Positions 9,241-18,412 of a stretch of DNA of 64,000 nucleotides are shown here, in pieces. A program made the translations under genes and the position numbers. How positions within the stretch are numbered: position 1 is the first letter of the stretch; each line of letters opens with the position of its first letter. This stretch comes from Lutimonas vermicola. GTDB taxonomy: Bacteria; Bacteroidota; Bacteroidia; Flavobacteriales; Flavobacteriaceae. The stretch lies in NCBI RefSeq assembly GCF_038433205.1, contig NZ_JBCDNA010000003.1, positions 310,001-374,000 of the forward strand, given 5' to 3'. The notes beneath the pieces are model-generated. The model made no database searches, was not told where the DNA came from, and saw only the letters and a program-made list of their open reading frames with translations.

Positions 9241-9384
9241 TCCATTCTTTGAGATAAAGAAATGGTAAACTAGAGTAATTCATTGGCAGACTATGACCTC
9301 CTTACACAGGTCAGACAACACAACTACAAGTACAACAATGAATTAACATATTTACTTCTATGAGGTAAATTCTAAAAAACAATT
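9241..9384 (+). promoter_or_regulatory. Structured 5' leader of pnp
   Basis: The region between the rpsO terminator and pnp contains nested inverted repeats. TAATTCATTG (9276-9285) pairs with CAATGAATTA (9336-9345) in a perfect 10-bp outer stem. GACCT/AGGTC forms an inner hairpin near 9295-9312. A separate imperfect hairpin lies at 9241-9264, and a TTTAC/GTAAA element covers the bases just before the start codon. A leader of this kind could serve autoregulation of PNPase, which is known in Escherichia coli through a different structure. The regulatory role here is inference. Confidence 0.45.
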
Positions 9385-11601
9385 ATGAAACCAAAAGTTT
9401 TTAAAGAGGTTATAGACCTCGGTGATGGAAGAGAAATTTCCATCGAAACCGGAAAGTTGGCAAAACAGGCACACGGTTCGGTAGTAGTACAAATGGGTAA
9501 AGCAATGTTGCTTTGTACCGTAGTTTCAAACTATGAAGCCAGCCCGGTAGATTTTTTACCTTTAACAGTAGATTACAGAGAAAAATTTGCCGCAGCCGGG
9601 AGATATCCTGGAGGATTTTTCAAAAGAGAAGCCCGACCAAGTGATGGTGAGGTACTGACCATGCGTTTAGTTGACAGAGTATTGCGTCCTTTATTCCCAA
9701 AAGATTACCACGCAGAGACGCAGGTTATGATTCAACTAATGTCTCATGACGATGAAGTAATGCCCGAAGCATTAGCAGGATTGGCTGCTTCAGCAGCAAT
9801 TCAATTAAGTGATTTTCCTTTTGAATGTGCTATTTCTGAAGCGAGAGTTGGAAGAGTAAACGGTGAGTTCGTTATTAATCCAAGTCGTTCGCAATTGGCG
9901 GAGTCTGATATCGATATGATGATTGGAGCTTCTGCGGATTCAGTAATGATGGTGGAAGGAGAAATGGATGAGATTTCTGAAGAAGAAATGGCTGATGCAA
10001 TTAAATTTGCCCATGAATCTATCAAAGTCCAGATTGCTGCTCAGATGCGTTTAGCTGAGGCTTTTGGCAGAAAGGAAGTGCGTGAATACGAGACTGCTGA
10101 AGAAAATGAAGAGCTGGCAAAAAGAATACATGATGCTGTTTATGACAAGTGTTATGCCATTGCTAAAAAAGGAACTTCAAAAGTTGAGCGCACAACCCAG
10201 TTTAGCGAAGTAAAGGAGGAATTAAAAGCTTCATTTACCGAAGAAGAAATGGAAGAATTCGGCCACTTGGTGAGCGGATATTTTAATAAGGCCCAAAAAG
10301 AGGCAGTTAGAGAATTAACTTTAGCAGAAGGATTGCGTTTAGACGGTCGTAAGACTGACGAAATCAGGCCTATTTGGAGTGAAGTTGATTATTTGCCTTC
10401 AACGCATGGTTCTGCAATCTTTACCCGTGGAGAAACCCAAGCGCTTGCAACAGTTACTTTGGGAACTTCCAGAGATGCAAACAAAATAGATATGCCATCT
10501 TTTGAAGGTGAGGAAAATTTCTATTTACACTATAACTTCCCTCCTTTTTGTACAGGTGAAGCCAGACCGTTAAGAGGAACTTCTCGTAGAGAAGTTGGTC
10601 ACGGTAATTTGGCTCAGCGCGGTTTAAAAGGAATGATTCCTGCAGATTGTCCTTATACAGTGAGAATTGTATCCGAAGTACTTGAATCTAACGGTTCTTC
10701 TTCTATGGCTACTGTTTGTGCCGGTACAATGGCCTTAATGGATGCAGGGGTTCAAATGCTAAGACCGGTTTCGGGTATAGCAATGGGACTAATTTCTGAT
10801 GGGGACCGCTATGCAGTTTTGTCTGATATTTTGGGTGATGAAGATCATTTAGGAGATATGGACTTTAAAGTTACCGGTACTACAGAAGGAATTACAGCTT
10901 GTCAAATGGATATTAAAATTAAAGGATTGCCTTACGAAATCTTAGTGAATGCACTAAAACAAGCTCGAGAAGGCCGTTTACATATTTTAGGAAAAATTGC
11001 TGAAACTATTTCTGAACCAAATGAAGACGTAAAACCTCACTCACCAAAAATGGTTACCAGAACAATTCCAAATGAATTTATCGGAGCCTTGATTGGACCT
11101 GGAGGAAAAGTAATTCAGGAACTTCAAAAAGAAACCGGATGTACCATTGTTATCAATGAAGATCCTGTTACTGAAGAAGGAATCGTTGAAATTTTAGGTA
11201 CCGAACAGGAAGGAATTGATGCTGTATTGGCAAAAATTGATTCTTTACTATTTAAACCTGTAAAAGGAAATATTTACCAAGTGAAGGTGATCAAGATGTT
11301 AGATTTTGGTGCCGTTGTAGAATACATAGAAGCACCTGGAAACGAAGTGTTACTGCATGTAAGTGAATTAGCATGGGAACGTACAGATAAGGTTAGCGAT
11401 GTTGTAAACCTGGGCGATGTGTTTGACGTTAAATATTTTGGTGTAGATCCTAGAACACGTAAGGAAAAAGTATCTCGTAAGGCTATTTTACCAAAACCTG
11501 AGGGCTTTGTTGAAAGACCACCAAGAGAGAGAAATGACAGGGGAGGCCGCGATAACAGAGGCGGGCGCGATAATCGCAGAGACGATAGAAGAAGAGATTA
11601 G
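9385..11601 (+). CDS. pnp: Polyribonucleotide nucleotidyltransferase (PNPase)
   Basis: PNPase degrades RNA from the 3' end by phosphorolysis and can add tails; it acts in the RNA degradosome. The 738 residues hold two RNase PH domains (about 1-240 and 320-560), the helical linker between them, a KH domain (IPNEFIGALIGPGGKVIQELQ, about 572) and an S1 domain (GNIYQVKVIKMLDFGAVVEY, about 635). After S1 there is an arginine/glycine-rich tail with repeated RDNRGG units ending in RRDDRRRD, which probably adds RNA affinity or phase-separation behaviour. Length and order match the family. A terminator follows directly. Confidence 0.97.
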   Translation: MKPKVFKEVIDLGDGREISIETGKLAKQAHGSVVVQMGKAMLLCTVVSNYEASPVDFLPLTVDYREKFAAAGRYPGGFFKREARPSDGEVLTMRLVDRVLRPLFPKDYHAETQVMIQLMSHDDEVMPEALAGLAASAAIQLSDFPFECAISEARVGRVNGEFVINPSRSQLAESDIDMMIGASADSVMMVEGEMDEISEEEMADAIKFAHESIKVQIAAQMRLAEAFGRKEVREYETAEENEELAKRIHDAVYDKCYAIAKKGTSKVERTTQFSEVKEELKASFTEEEMEEFGHLVSGYFNKAQKEAVRELTLAEGLRLDGRKTDEIRPIWSEVDYLPSTHGSAIFTRGETQALATVTLGTSRDANKIDMPSFEGEENFYLHYNFPPFCTGEARPLRGTSRREVGHGNLAQRGLKGMIPADCPYTVRIVSEVLESNGSSSMATVCAGTMALMDAGVQMLRPVSGIAMGLISDGDRYAVLSDILGDEDHLGDMDFKVTGTTEGITACQMDIKIKGLPYEILVNALKQAREGRLHILGKIAETISEPNEDVKPHSPKMVTRTIPNEFIGALIGPGGKVIQELQKETGCTIVINEDPVTEEGIVEILGTEQEGIDAVLAKIDSLLFKPVKGNIYQVKVIKMLDFGAVVEYIEAPGNEVLLHVSELAWERTDKVSDVVNLGDVFDVKYFGVDPRTRKEKVSRKAILPKPEGFVERPPRERNDRGGRDNRGGRDNRRDDRRRD

Positions 11602-11624
11602 AGATCTTTTTTAAGCATATTTAA

Positions 11625-11655
11625 AACCTCAAAATTAATTTTTTGAGGTTTTTTT
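11625..11655 (+). terminator. Terminator after pnp
   Basis: Stem AACCTCAAAA / TTTTGAGGTT followed by a run of T. Confidence 0.85.
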
Positions 11656-11738
11656 ATTAAGTTTTGTAACATTTAATGTAATTCTTACGTATAATATTAT
11701 AGACGACAAAACTTTTTAACTAAAATTCCAAATTTTTA

Positions 11739-12602
11739 ATGAGACAACTAAAAATAACTAAGCAGGTTACGAATAGAGAGACTGCTTCTTTAGACAAGTA
11801 TTTGCAAGAAATAGGTAAGGTTGATTTGATTACAGCCGACATGGAGGTTGAACTTGCGCAGAGAATTAAGGCAGGAGATCAGATAGCTTTGGAAAAATTA
11901 ACCAAAGCAAATTTAAGATTCGTAGTTTCTGTTGCCAAACAATATCAAAATCAAGGTCTTACTTTACCCGATTTGATTAATGAAGGTAATCTAGGGTTGA
12001 TTAAGGCGGCCAAAAGATTTGATGAAACAAGAGGTTTTAAGTTTATCTCCTATGCAGTATGGTGGATTAGACAATCTATCTTACAAGCTCTGGCCGAACA
12101 GTCAAGAATTGTAAGGTTACCATTGAATAAAATTGGTTCGATCAATAAGATCAATAAAACTTTCGCAAGGTTAGAGCAGGAAAATGAAAGACCTCCTTCT
12201 GCAGAGGAAATCGCGAAGGAACTGGATATGACGGTTAGTGATGTAAAGGAATCCATGAAGAATTCGGGGCGACACGTATCAATGGATGCTCCCTTGATTG
12301 AAGGTGAAGATTCAAATCTTTACGACGTTTTAAATTCAGGAGAATCGCCTAATCCGGATAAAAGCTTATTACACGAATCGTTAAAGGTGGAAATTTTAAG
12401 AGCTTTAGAGACATTGACACCAAGAGAAGCAGATGTTGTAAAACTATACTTTGGTTTAGGGGATGCACATCCAATGACATTGGAAGAAATAGGTGAAACT
12501 TTTGACCTGACGCGAGAAAGAGTAAGACAAATAAAAGAAAAGGCGATCAGAAGATTAAAGCATACCTCAAGGAGTAAAATTTTGAGGACATATCTTGGAT
12601 AA
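11739..12602 (+). CDS. rpoD: Primary sigma factor RpoD (sigma-70 family)
   Basis: The housekeeping sigma factor that directs RNA polymerase to the TTTG/TAnnTTTG promoters seen in this window. At 287 residues it is the short Bacteroidota form lacking the long N-terminal region 1.1. Region 1.2 starts near DKYLQEIGKV, region 2 contains NLRFVVSVAKQYQNQG and GFKFISYAVWWIRQSI, region 3 follows RLPLNKIG, and region 4 has the helix-turn-helix TLEEIGETFDLTRERVRQIK. It is monocistronic, with terminators on both sides. Confidence 0.95.
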   Translation: MRQLKITKQVTNRETASLDKYLQEIGKVDLITADMEVELAQRIKAGDQIALEKLTKANLRFVVSVAKQYQNQGLTLPDLINEGNLGLIKAAKRFDETRGFKFISYAVWWIRQSILQALAEQSRIVRLPLNKIGSINKINKTFARLEQENERPPSAEEIAKELDMTVSDVKESMKNSGRHVSMDAPLIEGEDSNLYDVLNSGESPNPDKSLLHESLKVEILRALETLTPREADVVKLYFGLGDAHPMTLEEIGETFDLTRERVRQIKEKAIRRLKHTSRSKILRTYLG

Positions 12603-12628
12603 AATAGTTGAAAACAAATAGATTTTTA

Positions 12629-12660
12629 AAAAGCCTGTGATTATTCACAGGCTTTTTATT
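12629..12660 (+). terminator. Terminator after rpoD
   Basis: Perfect stem AAAAAGCCTGTGA / TCACAGGCTTTTT with a four-base loop and following T run. Confidence 0.9.
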
Positions 12661-12691
12661 TTTTGTGTTAATTTTACAAAAAAAATATAAC

Positions 12692-13348
12692 ATGTCACAC
12701 CTAATAGCACCTTCCATTCTGGCAGCTGATTTCGCAAATTTACAGAGAGACGTTGAAATGGTAAATCAAAGCGAAGCAGATTGGTTCCATATTGATGTAA
12801 TGGACGGAGTATTCGTACCCAATATTTCTTTTGGAATGCCGGTTATCGCTGCGATTAAAAAGCATGCCGCCAAAACCATGGATGTACATTTGATGATCGT
12901 TGATCCCGACAGGTTTATAAAAGATTTTAAAAAGGCCGGCGCTGATATTTTGACAGTACATTATGAGGCCTGCAATCATTTGCACCGAACGGTTCAGGCT
13001 ATAAAACAAGAAGGTATGCAGGCGGGTGTTTCGTTGAACCCACATACTCCGGTAAATGTTTTGGAGGATATCATAAAAGACCTGGATCTTGTACTTATCA
13101 TGAGTGTTAATCCTGGATTTGGAGGACAGAGCTTTATTGAAAACACCTACAAGAAAATCAGTGAATTAAAGAAATTAATTGAAAAATCAGGATCGAATGC
13201 TGTCATTGAAATTGATGGTGGCGTTAATGGCAAAAATGCAGAGCAACTTGTCGCTACAGGAGCTGATGTGCTCGTTGCGGGAAGTTTTGTTTTTAAGAGT
13301 GAGGACCCTTCCAAGACCATCCATGAATTGAAACATTTAAAATACTAG
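12692..13348 (+). CDS. rpe: Ribulose-phosphate 3-epimerase
   Basis: Interconverts ribulose 5-phosphate and xylulose 5-phosphate in the pentose phosphate pathway. The 218-residue TIM barrel contains the family signatures IAPSILAADFANL, DVMDGVFVPNISFG (catalytic aspartate and metal site), MSVNPGFGGQSFI and the phosphate-binding EIDGGVNG. I chose ATG 12692, not the open frame from 12665, because MSHLIAPS is the conserved N-terminus. The gene is convergent with recJ, with only five bases between the stop codons and no terminator seen. Confidence 0.94.
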   Translation: MSHLIAPSILAADFANLQRDVEMVNQSEADWFHIDVMDGVFVPNISFGMPVIAAIKKHAAKTMDVHLMIVDPDRFIKDFKKAGADILTVHYEACNHLHRTVQAIKQEGMQAGVSLNPHTPVNVLEDIIKDLDLVLIMSVNPGFGGQSFIENTYKKISELKKLIEKSGSNAVIEIDGGVNGKNAEQLVATGADVLVAGSFVFKSEDPSKTIHELKHLKY

Positions 13349-13353
13349 ATGAA

Positions 13354-15054
13354 TCAGCTATCTTCCTGAAGGTCTTTTATATTAAGCTGTAAAGAAGTGA
13401 TGCCATTCCAATGATTTTCTTCAATGGTAAAGGCAGCTTTAAAGGTTTTACCCTGGCAAATCAGGTCGTATTTATCGCCAAGTCCAAAGCCAATGGCATT
13501 ATATGTTTTTTGATCTGCTCCCGTTACGATGCTTAATTTGAGATGGTCTTCATTTTCGCCAATTCTTCTCCCATATCCGTTATCTCTTAATCCACCGGCC
13601 ATAAAAACAGGCTTCATATGCTGCGGTCCGAAAGGCCCCATCTGTTTTAAGATTCTGTGAAATTTTGAGTTGATATCTGACAGGAACAATTCGCTGTCAA
13701 TTTGAATTTGTCGTTCGAGTAATTCTTTCGGAATAGTCTGTTGAACAACATACTCAAATTTTTCTTTAAAACTAATATAGTTCTTTGGGTCAAGCGTCAG
13801 GCCCGCAGCATATTTATGGCCACCAAATTGTTCGATCAGATCGCTGCATTGATTCAGGGCATTATAAACGTCAAAACCTTTCACAGAGCGGGCAGAAGCG
13901 GCCAGGGAAGCCCCACTTTTTGTAAATACGAGCGTCGGCCTGTAGTACTGTTCAATAAGTCGGGAAGCTACTATGCCAATAACGCCTTTGTGCCAGTTAT
14001 CTTTAAACACCACAGTTGAGAATGCCTTTTCTTCTTTGTTTTCTTTTATTTGATCAATTGCTTCCTTTGTAATAAGCTTGTCAAGGCCCTTTCTTTCGGT
14101 ATTATATTTCTCAATTGACGATGCCTGTGCCTGTGCCTTTTCAAAGCTGTCTTCTGTAAGTAATTCAACAGCGAAAGATCCGTGTTTCATTCTTCCTGCC
14201 GCATTGATCCTTGGCGCTATAATAAAGACCACATCAGTAATATCCAGAGGTTTCTTTTTAATTTGTTGAACGATGGCTGCTATTCCCGGCCGGGGAGCTT
14301 GATTGATTACTTTTAATCCGAAATAAGTAAGAATTCTGTTTTCTCCGGTAAGCGGTACTATATCTGCTGCTATTGCAGTAGCCACAAGATCCAGGTAAGG
14401 TGAAAGAGCTTCAATAGTGTCGCCAAATACAAGGCCCAGGGCCTGAATGAGCTTAAAACCTATACCGCATCCACATAATTCATCATAAGGATAAGAACAA
14501 TCGTTTCTTTTAGGATCGAGAACAGCTATGGCTCCGGGAAGTTGTCCCCCAGGACGGTGGTGGTCACAAATTATAAAGTCTATCCCTTTTTCATTGGCAT
14601 ATTGTACTTTATCAAGCGCCTTGATCCCACAATCCAGGGCTATAATTAAATTGATTTCATTGTCTTCTGCAAAATCGATACCGGCAAAAGAAATACCATA
14701 ACCCTCTTTATACCGATCGGGAATATAAGTGGCAACATAAGGGTATCGGGTTCTTAGATAATCATAGACCAATGACACTGCCGTTGTACCGTCAACATCG
14801 TAGTCTCCATAGATCATGATGTTCTCATTCAGATCGATTGCCTGCTGGATTCTTTGAACAGCCTTATCCATGTCTTTCATCAGAAAAGGATCATGAAGAT
14901 CTTCCAGTGATGGCCTAAAAAAATGTTTAGCCTTATCGAAATTATCTATGCCTCTCTGCACCAGAATACTACTTAAAGTTCGATCGATACCAAGAGCTTT
15001 GGAAAGTTGTTCAGTTTTTTTGGGATCAGGTTTTTCTTTAACTATCCAGCGCAT
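13354..15054 (-). CDS. recJ: Single-stranded-DNA-specific exonuclease RecJ
   Basis: A 5'-3' exonuclease for single-stranded DNA in recombination and mismatch or base-excision repair. The 566 residues carry the DHH phosphoesterase core: MIYGDYDVDGTTAVSL (about 80), LIIALDCGIKAL, ICDHHRPGGQLP (the DHH motif) and GCGIGFKLIQAL. The DHHA1 domain follows, with GGHKYAAGLTL near 410 and an OB-like C-terminal part. Length is normal. It reads towards rpe with a 5-bp gap. Confidence 0.95.
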   Translation of the reverse strand: MRWIVKEKPDPKKTEQLSKALGIDRTLSSILVQRGIDNFDKAKHFFRPSLEDLHDPFLMKDMDKAVQRIQQAIDLNENIMIYGDYDVDGTTAVSLVYDYLRTRYPYVATYIPDRYKEGYGISFAGIDFAEDNEINLIIALDCGIKALDKVQYANEKGIDFIICDHHRPGGQLPGAIAVLDPKRNDCSYPYDELCGCGIGFKLIQALGLVFGDTIEALSPYLDLVATAIAADIVPLTGENRILTYFGLKVINQAPRPGIAAIVQQIKKKPLDITDVVFIIAPRINAAGRMKHGSFAVELLTEDSFEKAQAQASSIEKYNTERKGLDKLITKEAIDQIKENKEEKAFSTVVFKDNWHKGVIGIVASRLIEQYYRPTLVFTKSGASLAASARSVKGFDVYNALNQCSDLIEQFGGHKYAAGLTLDPKNYISFKEKFEYVVQQTIPKELLERQIQIDSELFLSDINSKFHRILKQMGPFGPQHMKPVFMAGGLRDNGYGRRIGENEDHLKLSIVTGADQKTYNAIGFGLGDKYDLICQGKTFKAAFTIEENHWNGITSLQLNIKDLQEDS

Positions 15055-15230
15055 TTTTTCACATCATTTTGACGGTGTTTTCTTTGATAAAAGTCGATGT
15101 GAAGATAAAGGAATTTAGCGAATCACTATGACTTAAATGATATCTAAAGTTTTATACATTAATTTATGAAGACCATTAAAAAAAGTAAACCTGATCATGT
15201 AAAATTGGTAAATCAAATCAATTTTATCCA

Positions 15231-15264
15231 TAAAAAAATGGCTGAGTGTACACTCAGCCATTTT
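15231..15264 (-). terminator. Terminator of the ABC exporter operon
   Basis: A perfect 28-bp palindrome: AAATGGCTGAGTGT directly followed by its reverse complement, 21 bp past the permease stop. On the minus strand it is followed by a run of seven T. Confidence 0.88.
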
Positions 15265-15284
15265 CTCAGATTAGACACAATATT

Positions 15285-17690
15285 TTATTCATATTTCAAG
15301 GCATCAACAGGGTCTGAATTAGCTGCCAGGTAAGATTGCGTGCTTACAGTGATAAGCGCAATGATCAGAGCCACCAGGGTAGCAAATACAAAAGGAAGAA
15401 CAGGCATGTCAATTTGATATGAGAAGTTCGACAACCAATCTTTGGCCAAAAGATAGGAAATTGGCCAGGCAAATATATTTGCGATCAGCACTAATTTGAT
15501 AAAATCTTTATTCAACATATGCATAATCTGCGCTACCGAGGCTCCTAAAACCTTTCTTACTCCAATTTCTTTGGTTCTCTGTTCAGCAGTATAGGAAGCT
15601 AAACCATAGAGCCCCATAGCAGAAATAATGATGGCTAAAATAGTCAGGTAGAGAAACATGGTTCCAAAATTTTCCTGTTGTTTAAATTTTGCACCAAATT
15701 TTTGATCTAAAAATGTATATCTGAAGGGATGAGAAGGCTCCAGTTTGTTCCATTCATTTTCAATATAGGCAATGGTTGCATTCATATTTTCAGGTGAAAT
15801 CTTAAAGGCGGTATACCAGACCCGGTTTCTTACATATAGGATCATAGGCCTGATGGGCTGATCAAATCCTTCTATATGAAAGTCTTTTACAATTCCTATG
15901 ATATTTCCATATCTAAGATCGCCTTGCTGACTAATATAGCTACCCATTCGCTTCCCTACGGCATTTTCAATATTCAGATTTCTAACAGCGGTTTCGTTGA
16001 GAATATAAGAAGGAATAGAGTCATTGTCTTTTTCAATGTCAAATACCCTACCTTCAAGCAATTGAACATCAAGTGTTTTAAAGAAGTCAAAATCGACTTC
16101 CAGATTCCATAGCGGCAATTGTTCTTCGCTGCCCTCAAGAACAAACATTGTTTGATTCGGATTATCACCGGGAAAATAGGATGCTCTTGAAACGCTGAGG
16201 ACTTGACTGTTTTTTAAGAAAATATCTTTGTAATTTCTAAAATTCTCAGCCATTTGATCCGTTTGAATAGGTACAATAATGACTTGGTCTCCTTTGAATC
16301 CGATATCTTTATTATGGAGATAGGATATTTGCTGGAAAATTATCATCATTCCTATAATCAAAATAATAGAAGCAGCAAACTGGGTAACAACGAGTGATTT
16401 TCTTAGCATGGCTCCTTTTTTTGTTTTTGTCAGGTCTCCTTTTAAAACGGAAACAGGTTGAAATCCTGATAAGAAGAAAGCCGGATAACTTCCTGCAAAT
16501 AATCCATAAAACAAAGCAACCAGAACAGAAAAGAAGATGGTTTGCGACAAATAATCATTAAAGAGATATAGCTCTGTTCCCATAACATTATTGAAACCTG
16601 GCAAGAATAATTCTACTAAAATATAGGCCAGAAAAAGGGCTATAAAGCTTTGAATGACAGATTCAGTAAGAAATTGAAAAATAAGCATTGGCCTTGAAGC
16701 CCCTGTTACTTTTCTTACTCCAACTTCTTTTGCTCTTTTACCTGATCGTGCGGTAGACAGGTTCATAAAGTTTATTCCTGCGATAAGGATCACTAAAAGG
16801 GCTATTCCTATAAAGACATATACATAGATGATATTTCCATTTTGCTGAATTTCCCAATCCTTATGAGAATGCAGGTGTATGCTTTGCAGAGGTTGTGTTT
16901 GATAGTCAAAGGTGTTTCCTTGTTTCAAAAAATCCTCGATGGTAATTTTTAGGAATGCCTCGACATTAGGTTCTATTTTCTTCAGGAAGTTCGCTTTCAT
17001 TTCCTGTTCAAAAGCTGCAAAATCTGCACCTTCTTTTAGTTTGAAATAAGTGTAAAAATTATTGTTGATCCAAATATTTTGAATATCATTTTGTGCCATA
17101 AACATATCAAATTCAAAGTGTGAATGACCTTTTGGCTGTTTTACGATACCCTTTACAATATAATCCCTCCTGTTGTCGTAATTGACAATGCCGCCCATGG
17201 CATTTTCATCACCAAACAATTTACGTGCTGATTCTTCTGTCAATACCAGGGCATTTGGCTCGTTAAGGGCGGTCTGAGCATCACCATGCACGAATTCATA
17301 GTCAAAGACACTGAAAAACGTACTGTCGGCATAAACGCCTTTTTGAATATACACCTTGGTTTGCTCTTGGCGCATCAGGATTTCCTGTTTTACGGGTTGT
17401 AATCTCGTAGCGCTTTCTACTTCGTCGAATTCCTCGCGAAGTGATTGTGCCATTGGGCTGGGTGATACCGGCGCATCCATTTTTTGGCCCATCATATCGG
17501 CTTTGATTCCGGTTCTATAAATACGCTCAGAACCAGACCAGTGTTTATCATAGCTGGTTTCGTCTTTGACAAACATAAAAACAAGGATGGTTACGGTGAG
17601 CCCCAAAGCAAGGCCCAGAATATTGATAAATGCATATACTCTGTTCCTGTTGAGATTTCTAAGGGCTACTTTGAAATAATTTTTAAGCAT
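15285..17690 (-). CDS. FtsX/MacB-type ABC transporter permease
   Basis: An 801-residue inner-membrane permease with two FtsX domains. A first membrane helix (about 20-42) precedes a large periplasmic MacB-like domain. Three helices lie at about 285-445, and a second periplasmic domain and three C-terminal helices (about 675-790) follow. The signature ARSGKRAKEVGVRKVTGAS is repeated near the C-terminus as AEQRTKEIGVRKVLGAS. Such proteins do not transport by a classical channel but transmit force to an adaptor and outer-membrane partner. It is the last gene of a three-gene operon (adaptor, ATPase, permease), 16 bp after the ATPase, and is followed by a strong terminator. The substrate is unknown. 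Confidence 0.85.
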   Translation of the reverse strand: MLKNYFKVALRNLNRNRVYAFINILGLALGLTVTILVFMFVKDETSYDKHWSGSERIYRTGIKADMMGQKMDAPVSPSPMAQSLREEFDEVESATRLQPVKQEILMRQEQTKVYIQKGVYADSTFFSVFDYEFVHGDAQTALNEPNALVLTEESARKLFGDENAMGGIVNYDNRRDYIVKGIVKQPKGHSHFEFDMFMAQNDIQNIWINNNFYTYFKLKEGADFAAFEQEMKANFLKKIEPNVEAFLKITIEDFLKQGNTFDYQTQPLQSIHLHSHKDWEIQQNGNIIYVYVFIGIALLVILIAGINFMNLSTARSGKRAKEVGVRKVTGASRPMLIFQFLTESVIQSFIALFLAYILVELFLPGFNNVMGTELYLFNDYLSQTIFFSVLVALFYGLFAGSYPAFFLSGFQPVSVLKGDLTKTKKGAMLRKSLVVTQFAASIILIIGMMIIFQQISYLHNKDIGFKGDQVIIVPIQTDQMAENFRNYKDIFLKNSQVLSVSRASYFPGDNPNQTMFVLEGSEEQLPLWNLEVDFDFFKTLDVQLLEGRVFDIEKDNDSIPSYILNETAVRNLNIENAVGKRMGSYISQQGDLRYGNIIGIVKDFHIEGFDQPIRPMILYVRNRVWYTAFKISPENMNATIAYIENEWNKLEPSHPFRYTFLDQKFGAKFKQQENFGTMFLYLTILAIIISAMGLYGLASYTAEQRTKEIGVRKVLGASVAQIMHMLNKDFIKLVLIANIFAWPISYLLAKDWLSNFSYQIDMPVLPFVFATLVALIIALITVSTQSYLAANSDPVDALKYE

Positions 17691-17706
17691 TTTAGTAGGT
17701 TTTTTA

Positions 17707-18411
17707 TTAAACAGCGGCCTGACTTAAATTGGATCTTTTTTCAGAAACAATCTGACCGTCTAAAAGGTTGATAATTCGTTGAGAATAACTGGCATCATGT
17801 GAGGAGTGCGTAACCATTACAATTGTGGTACCGGCCTCGTTTAGATTGCACAGTAATTCCATTACCTCATTTCCATGAGAACTGTCGAGGTTACCCGTTG
17901 GCTCATCTGCAAGAATCAAAGGCGGATTTGTGATCAGAGCCCTGGCAACTGCTACTCTTTGCTGTTGACCCCCTGATAATTGTTGGGGAAAATGAGAAGA
18001 ACGATGGGAAATCCCAATTTTTTCGATGAGTTTATTTACCCTTTCTTTTCGCTCCGATGCACTTATTTTATTATAGATTAAAGGAAGCTCAATATTTTCA
18101 AAAACTGTAAGCTCATCTATTAAATTAAAATTCTGAAAAATAAAGCCGATATTCTGTTTTCTTACTGCAGAACGGCCTTTTTCATTGAGGCCACTTACCT
18201 CAGTCCCCTGGAATTTATAACTTCCGCTCTCAGGTTTGTCAAGCATTCCCAAGACGTTAAGTAAAGTTGATTTTCCGCAGCCTGAAGGCCCCATAACCGA
18301 AACGAATTCACCCTTTTTTATCTCAAATGAAACTTGATTTAATGCGGTTGATTCAATTTCGTCTGTTCGGTATACTTTGCTAAGGTTTTCTAATTTGATC
18401 ATTTTGTACAT
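17707..18411 (-). CDS. MacB/LolD-type ABC transporter ATPase
   Basis: A 234-residue cytoplasmic ATPase for the adjacent FtsX-type permease. Visible motifs: Walker A GPSGCGKST (about 42), Q-loop IFQNFNLID, signature LSGGQQQRVAVARAL, Walker B LILADEPTGNLD and the switch H in VMVTHSSHD. These features, in particular the LNVLGMLDKPESGSY segment, are typical of the MacB/LolD subfamily. The gene starts 1 bp after the adaptor stop codon, so translation is probably coupled. An internal in-frame ATG at 18402 (MIKLENLSKVY) may be the true start. Confidence 0.88.
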   Translation of the reverse strand: MYKMIKLENLSKVYRTDEIESTALNQVSFEIKKGEFVSVMGPSGCGKSTLLNVLGMLDKPESGSYKFQGTEVSGLNEKGRSAVRKQNIGFIFQNFNLIDELTVFENIELPLIYNKISASERKERVNKLIEKIGISHRSSHFPQQLSGGQQQRVAVARALITNPPLILADEPTGNLDSSHGNEVMELLCNLNEAGTTIVMVTHSSHDASYSQRIINLLDGQIVSEKRSNLSQAAV

Positions 18412-18412
18412 T

